64,000 bases of DNA from SIAJ01 sp963773845. GTDB lineage: Bacteria; Planctomycetota; Planctomycetia; Gemmatales; Gemmataceae. The position numbers and the translations under genes were made by a program. The stretch spans positions 372,001-436,000 of the forward strand of contig CAVZCU010000011.1 of NCBI GenBank assembly GCA_963773845.1, given 5' to 3'. The notes under the pieces are model-generated. The model worked only from the letters and a program-made list of their open reading frames with translations, did not search any database and was not told the DNA's origin. This document shows, piece after piece, positions 46,629-53,393 of this stretch; positions within the stretch are counted from its first letter, which is position 1; each line of letters starts with the position of its first letter.

Positions 46629-47471
46629 GTGCAGAACTTTGAGTCTCACGAATCGCGCTACGGCTGCTACGAGATCGTTCGCGAGCTTGCCCATGGGCGC
46701 TACTCGACGGTTTATGAAGCGAAACACACCCATCCCAATTTTCACGACCGCCACGTTGCGTTAAAAGTACTGCGGAATTGGCAAAGCGCCCAACACTTCA
46801 TGAACTCATTGCGACTGCACGCCTGCTTCCGACATCCGAGGATACCGCCAATTTACGATGTTGCACACGACGGCCGAGGGCAAATATTCGCGGCCAGGAT
46901 GTTAGTCGAGGGCGATGATCTCCAGAACGGGATTGGGAATACCGGTCGAACCTTCGCGCAGGTGGCGGCGAATGTCACCGAAGTCGCGGTCGCTCTGGAC
47001 TACGCGCATGGACTCGGAGTGGTCCACGGATATGTGCATCCACGACATATGCTTTTTGGAAGAGATGAATCCACTTGGCTGATTGGATTTGGCGAATATC
47101 CGCCTGCTAGCGATGCCCACATTGGCAACCCATTGCACTTTGCCCCCGAACAGCTTCAGGGCGCCCATCGAGCGACACCAGCTACCGACGTGTACGCATT
47201 GTGCGAAACCACGATTTGGCTGTTGACCGGCCAGCATCCTTTCCATGGCTTCCACGGCGCCGGTCTCTTCCGAGCCAAGCGCAGAGGGCAGCTTTGGCGA
47301 GCTATTCGAGATCTGATTCCGGGCATCTCGTCGAGACTGGAAGGTGTGTTCCGGCGCGGATTGGCGGTCGACCCGCGAGCCCGCTATGCAACTGCGTTTG
47401 ACTTCGCAAGCGCGTTTTCCTCAGCGGTCGAGGAAGGCATACATCCTCGCCGCTGGTGGCTCTGGAGTTGA
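46629..47471 (+). CDS. Pseudokinase-like protein (Ser/Thr kinase fold without catalytic Asp residues)
   Basis: 280 residues from GTG 46629, which has GGGGAGA eight bases upstream. The kinase fold is clear: GCYEIVRELAHGRYSTVYEA (glycine loop), HVALKVLRNWQ (VAIK Lys kept) and FAPEQLQGA (APE). However the catalytic loop reads VVHGYVHPRHMLF where HRDxKxxN is expected, and the DFG site reads LIGFGEYP. So both catalytic Asp residues are gone. Probably a scaffold or sensor rather than an active kinase. There is no transmembrane segment. It follows the Uma2 C-terminal fragment closely. Confidence 0.85.
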   Translation: MQNFESHESRYGCYEIVRELAHGRYSTVYEAKHTHPNFHDRHVALKVLRNWQSAQHFMNSLRLHACFRHPRIPPIYDVAHDGRGQIFAARMLVEGDDLQNGIGNTGRTFAQVAANVTEVAVALDYAHGLGVVHGYVHPRHMLFGRDESTWLIGFGEYPPASDAHIGNPLHFAPEQLQGAHRATPATDVYALCETTIWLLTGQHPFHGFHGAGLFRAKRRGQLWRAIRDLIPGISSRLEGVFRRGLAVDPRARYATAFDFASAFSSAVEEGIHPRRWWLWS

Positions 47472-47490
47472 TCGCACTGCTGAAGTCCGT

Positions 47491-48291
47491 TTACGCCTTC
47501 TTCTGCCCCGCCGCGAGCGCCTCCAAGAGCGGGAACTGAATCGGCGCTCGGCTGAGTTCATTGCGCAGCCAGGCATCGAAGATTTCCTTGCGCAGACCGG
47601 CCTTGATCCCATCATCGAGCACGGCGGGCAGGAATTCTTCGACACGGAACACCAGGAAGCCTTGTCCCGCTTGCACCGGGCCAACCACCTTGCCGACCTC
47701 GGTACCGAAGACCGCATCGCCCAATTGTTGGGCCAGGTCCACCCGGCGAACGATGCCCGCTTCCCCACCGACGTTGCGGGTGACCAGATCGAGCGATTTC
47801 TGGCGGGCAGTGTCCTCGAACGTCGCCCGGTTGTTGTTGATGTCTTCAACGATCTCGCGGGCTTCGGCTTCGGTTGTTACCAGGATTCGCTTCAATCGAA
47901 CGCGGGCAAAGCGAGCCGTGTTGGCGTCGAAGACTTCCTGCAAGCGTGGGTTGGCAATCGTTTGCCGAAGTTTTTCGACCAGGAGGTCGCGTTCCAGTCC
48001 CGCGGCAAAGTCGTCGGAGGTGATCGCCTCGCGATTGAACCATTGAGTGGTTTGCTCGGCGCTCGCCATTCCGTTTTTGAGCCGGAAGTTGTCAGCGGCC
48101 TGCTGCAATTCTTGATCGTTGATCGAAAGCCCGGCCCGGCGAGCGCGCTGGACTAAATAGTTCTCGACGAATGCATCCAAGAGCAGCGGCCGCAACCGCC
48201 GGGATCGCTTCATCGCGCCCAGGAAATCGCCGAGGGAGAGGGTGTCGGCGCCGTGGACAACGGCCGGGCGAATCATGTCAGGCATGTGCAA
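47491..48291 (-). CDS. Parvulin-type peptidylprolyl isomerase (SurA/PpiC-like)
   Basis: 266 residues. An N-terminal helical chaperone part (residues 1-120: VHGADTLSLGDFLGAMKRSR onward) is followed by a parvulin domain (about 145-235) with VRLKRILVTTEAEAREIVED, ATFEDTARQKSLDLVTRNVG, then EAGIVRRVDLAQQLGDAVFG and VVGPVQAGQGFLVFRVEEF. It would speed prolyl isomerisation and help fold proteins. No signal peptide is visible, which is unusual for SurA; the family also includes cytoplasmic members. Last gene of the larB operon. Confidence 0.82.
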   Translation of the reverse strand: MHMPDMIRPAVVHGADTLSLGDFLGAMKRSRRLRPLLLDAFVENYLVQRARRAGLSINDQELQQAADNFRLKNGMASAEQTTQWFNREAITSDDFAAGLERDLLVEKLRQTIANPRLQEVFDANTARFARVRLKRILVTTEAEAREIVEDINNNRATFEDTARQKSLDLVTRNVGGEAGIVRRVDLAQQLGDAVFGTEVGKVVGPVQAGQGFLVFRVEEFLPAVLDDGIKAGLRKEIFDAWLRNELSRAPIQFPLLEALAAGQKKA

Positions 48292-48321
48292 CTCATTTCC
48301 AGGTATGGCTTCTCGTCAATA

Positions 48322-49257
48322 TTATCCGCCAAAGGACTTTCGCAAAAGGGCCGGGTCCGTCTTTCCAAATTGATGGACTTTGCCGGTTTTCAGGTTGCGG
48401 AACTCGACCTGAGCCGGCGAGAACAGCATCGGGTCGATCTTGTAGAAGTCGCCATTATAGCGGCGAAAAGCGTCGGCGAAAGGCAATCCGTAGTCCGACG
48501 ATGCACTCGACGGCACCTTCGGCCCCACTTTGCCAAGAGTTTCGTCATCGCTTCGCACCCACAGCACCACGCGGCCGCCGAACAGAATGGCGTCGTTCGT
48601 CCAGCCGATTGCCTTGCCCTCGTCGGCGGCGACCGGCGGGATTGGCGCGACGCCGAAGCCCGAGACGATCTGGTGCAGATCGAATTTCAGTTCATGGAGT
48701 TTGTGTAGCGCCGTTTCCAAACTGCGGGCGACGACCTGAATTGTGCCGGCCATGCTCGAAGCAGGGGCCACCGCGAGCGTCAGTTTTTCCGCGGAAATTG
48801 GCAGTTGCGACACAATAAACGAAACGACTTCTTCGGTAGGGTGTTTCCGCGATTCCAGCACCCCGACCGCACACGGCGGCTGCTCGCGGCCGGGAATATC
48901 GTTGAATAGCTCTTCCCGCCCGACGGCCGCACGCATTGGCCCGGATCCCATCGCGAAGAAATTCGCCGTCTTGATTTGCCAACCCGCATATTGCGAAGCG
49001 AGACAGGCCCGAATCGGATCGTCGGAATAGACCTGTATTTCGGGACCGTCGACGCCGGCGTGAAGGGAGACTTCCGCCTGGCCCGCGGTGCAGATCCGAG
49101 CCAATTGCAAGCCGGCATTCAACCCGCCAGCGACGGCGCCCCCGCAGTCGATGATCCGCGCCCCGCCGACATTGGCGACTGCACATCGCCATAGCTCCGC
49201 GTGGGCGGCCAGCACGTCCGCACAGTGCATCGCCGATTCATTGAGCGTCATATTCAA
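48322..49257 (-). CDS. mch: Methenyltetrahydromethanopterin cyclohydrolase
   Basis: 311 residues. Recognised from ARIIDCGGAVAGGLNAGLQL, FFAMGSGPMRAAVGREELF, and SGFGVAPIPPVAADEGKAIG with GRTNDAILF-type GWTNDAILFGGRVVLWVR. It converts methenyl- to formyl-tetrahydromethanopterin in the formaldehyde oxidation branch that planctomycetes share with methylotrophs. Neighbours are not C1 genes. Its ATG at 49257 overlaps the stop of the HD-domain gene upstream by four bases, and the PPIase gene follows 30 bases later. Confidence 0.95.
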   Translation of the reverse strand: MNMTLNESAMHCADVLAAHAELWRCAVANVGGARIIDCGGAVAGGLNAGLQLARICTAGQAEVSLHAGVDGPEIQVYSDDPIRACLASQYAGWQIKTANFFAMGSGPMRAAVGREELFNDIPGREQPPCAVGVLESRKHPTEEVVSFIVSQLPISAEKLTLAVAPASSMAGTIQVVARSLETALHKLHELKFDLHQIVSGFGVAPIPPVAADEGKAIGWTNDAILFGGRVVLWVRSDDETLGKVGPKVPSSASSDYGLPFADAFRRYNGDFYKIDPMLFSPAQVEFRNLKTGKVHQFGKTDPALLRKSFGG

Positions 49258-50282
49258 ATCTCACGTTGTTTGAGCAGGTTCCGGCCTAATGACGCGTCGC
49301 GGTCTGTGAACGGACCGTCCGACGCATCGCGAATCAGACACCGAGCGTACATTTCCATCTTCGCATCGAGATCATCCGCATGATGCAGCAGAATTGCCTC
49401 TGGGATCAAAGGCAATCGCGGCGATCCCCACTCCGGATGATTCAAGTGCGCCACAATCAGGTGCTCGAGAAGCTGAAGCAATTCCGGGTTGACATCGCCC
49501 TGTTCGCGGGCGGCGTCGCGAACCAGGTCGCGGCCGAGAAACAAGTGGCCCAGCAAACGACCGGGGATTGTCAACTCCACGGGATCGGTGATTGATTCGC
49601 CGGGTGCAAACTCGGCCACACGGCCAATGTCGTGCAACACGGCGCCCGCCACAACCAGGTCGCGATTGATCGGCGGCTGGAGTTCCGGGAAGTGCTCGCG
49701 ATAGCGGTCGGCCAACCAGATCACATTCTTCGTTACCGAAAGGACATGTTCCAGCCAGCCGCCAGCGAAGGGATAAAATCTTTTTTCAGTGGCCGGCAAT
49801 TGCTTCAGGGAATCCGCGTTTCGATCGATGATGCCCGATGTCAATCGACGCAACGGCTCATCGGCGATGGTCGACTCGATGAGTTGGCGAAGCTCCGCAA
49901 GGAGAAGAGCGGGGTCGAAGCGCGAAACCTCAATGATCTCAGACTTGTTGAAGCCTTCGAGCTCGTCGCGTGCCTCGACCGGGCGAATCTTGAGCACATC
50001 GATTTGCGGGCCATACCGTTCGTGCTCTTCGAATTTGCCGTTAATCTTGAAGAATTGACCCTCCCGCCACTGTGCATCGCATACGGTGAAATGCGGGCCG
50101 TCACTCCAAACCATGTAGGCCACGGTTCGACGTAGATCGCGAAAGCGGCACGTATAAAACGCTTTTTTCTCGCGCGTCTCCGAGCGCTTGCGTTCGACGA
50201 GAAGCGCAAAAAATGTACCGCGTTCGCCCGGTTTCAGGTCCCCGAGACGCACAATGGGCGACGGAATGGGCTTGATCGACAT
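49254..50282 (-). CDS. YhaM-like 3'-5' exoribonuclease (OB fold plus HD domain)
   Basis: 342 residues. The N-terminal OB-type nucleic-acid-binding domain includes FYTCRFRDLRRTVAYMVWSD and EGQFFKINGKFEEHERYGPQ. The HD hydrolase domain has GGWLEHVLSVTKNVIWLADR, then GAVLHDIGRVAEFAPG (the HD pair) and HHADDLDAKMEMY (distal Asp). This is the plan of YhaM/CBF1. It would degrade RNA (or DNA) from the 3' end in a metal-dependent way. The gene is inside the larB - mch - PPIase transcript. Confidence 0.88.
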   Translation of the reverse strand: MSIKPIPSPIVRLGDLKPGERGTFFALLVERKRSETREKKAFYTCRFRDLRRTVAYMVWSDGPHFTVCDAQWREGQFFKINGKFEEHERYGPQIDVLKIRPVEARDELEGFNKSEIIEVSRFDPALLLAELRQLIESTIADEPLRRLTSGIIDRNADSLKQLPATEKRFYPFAGGWLEHVLSVTKNVIWLADRYREHFPELQPPINRDLVVAGAVLHDIGRVAEFAPGESITDPVELTIPGRLLGHLFLGRDLVRDAAREQGDVNPELLQLLEHLIVAHLNHPEWGSPRLPLIPEAILLHHADDLDAKMEMYARCLIRDASDGPFTDRDASLGRNLLKQREI

Positions 50283-50294
50283 CGCAAAACTCGA

Positions 50295-51059
50295 TCAGCT
50301 TCGAACGGCAGCCCGCTTGGCGATCAGGGCTGCCACGTAACCCGCCTTGAACCCGGCGTCGATATTGACCACCGATACATTCGCCGAGCAAGCATTCAAC
50401 ATGGTCAGTAACGGCGCAACCCCGGAAAATGCCGCCCCGTAGCCGATGCTGGTCGGGACGGCGATCACCGGGCAGTCAGCCAGCCCCCCGACAACGCTGG
50501 GAAGCGCTCCGTCCATTCCGGCCGCAACGACGATTGCGTCCGCCTGGGCGATGCGTTCCCGTTGGCGCAACAACCGATGAATGCCCGCGACGCCGACGTC
50601 GGCGACCAATTCCACATTGCAGCCGATCGCACGAGCCGTTACGACCGCTTCCTGGGCCACCGGCAAATCGCCTGTTCCTGCGGTGATCACCAATACTCTT
50701 CCGATGGCGTCCGGTCGTTTATCGGGCGTGGGAAGCCAAAAGGTGCGGGCCAATCGATCTTGCTCGGCGTGGGGAAAGCACTCTTGCAAATGGGCCGCTT
50801 GCTCGAGGTTGACTCGCGTGCCCAAGCAGTCTTGTCTCGCCTCAATCATTCGCCGAACAACGCCTTCGACCCACTCGGGCGTTTTGCCCTCGCAGAAGAT
50901 CACTTCTGGAAAACCACAACGAGCCCGGCGGTCCAGATCGATCTGGGCGAAGCCCAAATCGGCGATTGGGGCCGGATGGAGATGTGCCAAAGCCGATTCG
51001 ATGTCGGTTCGTCCACTTCGAACGCTTTCCAGAAGGTCCCGCAGGTCGTCGCTAGTCAT
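50295..51059 (-). CDS. larB: Nickel pincer cofactor biosynthesis protein LarB
   Basis: 254 residues with the LarB pattern: N-terminal helical part with FPEVIFCEGKTPEWVEGVVR, then an AIR-carboxylase-like domain: VLVITAGTGDLPVAQEAVVT, NVELVADVGVAGIHRLLRQ, DAIVVAAGMDGALPSVVGGL and VIAVPTSIGYGAAFSGVAPL. LarB carboxylates nicotinic acid adenine dinucleotide for the lactate racemase cofactor. LarC and LarE are not in the window. It begins the operon with the YhaM-like gene 12 bases downstream. Confidence 0.92.
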   Translation of the reverse strand: MTSDDLRDLLESVRSGRTDIESALAHLHPAPIADLGFAQIDLDRRARCGFPEVIFCEGKTPEWVEGVVRRMIEARQDCLGTRVNLEQAAHLQECFPHAEQDRLARTFWLPTPDKRPDAIGRVLVITAGTGDLPVAQEAVVTARAIGCNVELVADVGVAGIHRLLRQRERIAQADAIVVAAGMDGALPSVVGGLADCPVIAVPTSIGYGAAFSGVAPLLTMLNACSANVSVVNIDAGFKAGYVAALIAKRAAVRS

Positions 51060-51193
51060 ATCAGGCTCAAAGGCGACTGAGGCAAAAGCTGTTTTAGGAG
51101 GGCGGTGGCCGAAGCGGTATACCGGCTGGGAATTGGCTCGAAATCTGAAAAAGCGGATGCCTTGTTAACCGGTGGCAACAATGGAATCGTCGT

Positions 51194-51442
51194 AGAGTCC
51201 GTTTCACAAGTAGGTCCGCCGAGCCGAGGCGGACCGGGGCTCCAGCCGTGGAGACCGCATGACGCCATTCCCGTGTGCAAGGTGGTCCGGCTCGGCTCGC
51301 CGGACCTACTGGAGACTGTGTCACGAGTAGGTCCGCCGAGCCGAGGCGGACCAGGCGCCAGCCGCGGTGACCGCATGATGCCATTCCCGTGTGCAAGGTG
51401 GTCCGGCTCGGCTCGCCGGACCTACTAGCGAAACAGTCTCTG
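51194..51442. repeat. Two-unit 100-bp palindromic repeat (locus 2)
   Basis: Two units, 51210-51309 (100 bp) and 51327-51425 (99 bp), with the same start GTAGGTCCGCCGAGCCGAGG and end TCGGCTCGCCGGACCTAC as locus 1, and the same middle (ACCGCATGA, then GCCATTCCCGTGTGCAAGG). The outer flanks AGAGTCCGTTTC and GAAACAGTCTCT are inverted copies as in locus 1. Lies between larB and a DUF6134-like gene. Frames across it are shadows of the repeat. Confidence 0.92.
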
Positions 51443-51516
51443 GCCAGCCAATCGCCATTGATCGGATTTGCCATTTTCTGTATCCGATTTACTTCCAGTT
51501 TGTAGGGAGGAAACGC

Positions 51517-52140
51517 GTGGGTAACCGAATCGCGGCGTTCGGACTTGTGCTTCTTGCAACGATCAATTCAAATGCAGCGGAATTCCAATACTCGGTTGCC
51601 GTTGATAACAGGCCGGCGGGTGAATTCTCCGTGATTTTCAAGCCAGGCGGCAGTGGGACGGAGGTTCATGCCCGTATCAAAGTCGATCGCAACAAGGACT
51701 ATCAATTCCAATACGAAGGCACGGAATTGTGGAAGAAAGGCCGGCTCGTCCGTCTTGATGGCACGGCTGTGGAAATGAGCCAGAAAAGGAACGTGTCTCT
51801 TGTCGACGGCAAGGCGGGATATGCACTCAAGTCCGGCATCAAGGAAGTGACGGTGCGGGGCGAGGTCTGGCCGACAACTTATTGGATGCGGCCGGACGTT
51901 GAAAGGCCGCACATCGTTACTGTGCCGACTGGCGAGGTGTCGCGGGCCAAGATTGCGTCTTTAGGCCCCGATCATTTGCAGGTTGATGCCAAATTGATTC
52001 ATGCGACCCGGTTTCGCGTGACCACCACCGGCGCATCCACGGAACTCTGGTATGACGCTGCCAATCGTCTCGTCCGCCGAAAATGGGAGCGGAACGGCCG
52101 CTCAATAGTGATCGAGTTGGTTCACATCAAGAGCAATTGA
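51517..52140 (+). CDS. Exported DUF6134-like protein
   Basis: 207 residues from GTG 51517 with AGGGAGGAA upstream. Signal peptide (VGNRIAAFGLVLLATINSNA-type). The mature part is all-beta in appearance: EFQYSVAVDNRPAGEFSVIF, then AGYALKSGIKEVTVRGEVWP, TTYWMRPDVERPHIVTVPTG and a C-terminal TELWYDAANRLVRRKWERNG. This is the DUF6134 style (outer-surface lipid- or polymer-related in my recollection, weak). The frame is open upstream to 51391 across the repeat and should not be used. Confidence 0.75.
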   Translation: MGNRIAAFGLVLLATINSNAAEFQYSVAVDNRPAGEFSVIFKPGGSGTEVHARIKVDRNKDYQFQYEGTELWKKGRLVRLDGTAVEMSQKRNVSLVDGKAGYALKSGIKEVTVRGEVWPTTYWMRPDVERPHIVTVPTGEVSRAKIASLGPDHLQVDAKLIHATRFRVTTTGASTELWYDAANRLVRRKWERNGRSIVIELVHIKSN

Positions 52141-52151
52141 AGCGAATGCGC

Positions 52152-52538
52152 TCACTTCTTTTCGATCACTTCCCAGTTCACGACTCGGCCCGCCAGAAAG
52201 CAATCGGACGCCCGGAAGTCCATGACCTTGGGCGGACCGTCGACGGGAAACGCGTCGAGGTTGAGGTACGTGAGCGCTCCGAAGAAGCCGATTTGCACGT
52301 CCTTCAGCCGAATCAACGGAGCGCTCGGCCGGCGTTGAAAGCGATATTCCTCAACTCCCTCGAATGCGATTCGCAAGCGCACCGACTGCTTGGTCGAAAC
52401 GTCGAGAGCACTCAGCCGAATTTCGGCGGTGGTGGCATCTCGACGCCGAGGTCGGATTTGAATGCGGATCAGTCGGCCGTCACGGAGTTGGTATCGTTTG
52501 AGAAATGCGTGAACATTTCCCGGTGTCAATTCATTCAT
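52152..52538 (-). CDS. Hypothetical protein, planctomycete style
   Basis: 128 residues, no signal peptide. It contains LRDGRLIRIQIRPRRRDATT, EIRLSALDVSTKQSVRLRIA, FEGVEEYRFQRRPSAPLIRL and GFFGALTYLNLDAFPVDGPP. The regular strand pattern looks like a small beta barrel. It ends ...NWEVIEKK. Not a recognised family. It is convergent with the DUF6134-like gene and divergent from the lipoate ligase gene. Confidence 0.6.
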   Translation of the reverse strand: MNELTPGNVHAFLKRYQLRDGRLIRIQIRPRRRDATTAEIRLSALDVSTKQSVRLRIAFEGVEEYRFQRRPSAPLIRLKDVQIGFFGALTYLNLDAFPVDGPPKVMDFRASDCFLAGRVVNWEVIEKK

Positions 52539-52654
52539 GTCGATCCACCGCGAACGGGTAAGCGGTTCGTGCGCGGCTTACCTGAATTCTAGCACGACCG
52601 GGCATAGCAATCCCACTGGCCGGACCGAAAGATAGAACAGATTCAACGACTTTC

Positions 52655-53389
52655 ATGACCTTTATGCCGCCGCTAACTCTGCTCACCCGCACCGCTGCGA
52701 CTCTCGACGAAAATCTCGCTCTCGACGAAGCGCTGTTGCTCGCGGCCGAGGCGGAAGAGTCGGGTGAGGTCTTGCGCTTCTGGGAATGGCCGACACCGGC
52801 GGTTGTGCTGGGCGCTGGCGGCTCCATCGCGATTGACGTGAACGAAGATGCGTGCCGGTCGGACGGAGTGTCGATCCACCGCCGGGCTAGCGGCGGCGGC
52901 ACCGTCTTGCTCGGTCGTGGCTGCCTGTTGTACACACTTGTCCTGAAATACGATCGAGCCGCCGAGCTTAGCCATGTGAGTCCGTCGTATCGTTGGATCC
53001 TCGGGCAAATTCGCGATGCGCTCCAAGGCGTGGCGGCGGTCGAAATTGCGGGCATCAGCGACCTGGCAGTTATGGGAATGAAGTTTTCGGGCAACGCGCA
53101 GCAGCGCAAGGCTCGTCATGTGTTGCATCACGGTACCTTGCTTTATTCGTTTCCCATCGCGTCGGTCGGGAATTACTTGCGCTCGCCGGAGCGGCAACCG
53201 AAATACCGGGATGACCGAGAACACGCCTCATTTCTTAGCAATCTGACAGTGGATGCGCCAACACTGCAACAATTGATCGCGGAGAAGTTTCGGGTGCTGC
53301 CTGGTGACTTGGCGACAGCGGTTTGGAATCGCGTTCCGGGATTGATTGCCGAACGGTATGGGCAGGCAGAGTGGGTGCGCCGCCGATGA
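52655..53389 (+). CDS. Lipoate-protein ligase A-like protein
   Basis: 244 residues of the LplA/LipB/BPL fold: ALDEALLLAAEAEESGEVLR, FWEWPTPAVVLGAGG, then the lipoyl-binding RRASGGGTVLLGRGCLLYTL and the key Lys in VMGMKFSGNAQQRKARHVLH. C-terminal lid part is short. It would attach lipoate or octanoate to carrier domains in the cytoplasm. Family members include non-lipoate acyltransferases, so the acyl group is inferred. ATG 52655; an internal ATG at 52664 is possible. Confidence 0.88.
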   Translation: MTFMPPLTLLTRTAATLDENLALDEALLLAAEAEESGEVLRFWEWPTPAVVLGAGGSIAIDVNEDACRSDGVSIHRRASGGGTVLLGRGCLLYTLVLKYDRAAELSHVSPSYRWILGQIRDALQGVAAVEIAGISDLAVMGMKFSGNAQQRKARHVLHHGTLLYSFPIASVGNYLRSPERQPKYRDDREHASFLSNLTVDAPTLQQLIAEKFRVLPGDLATAVWNRVPGLIAERYGQAEWVRRR

Positions 53390-53393
53390 ACGG

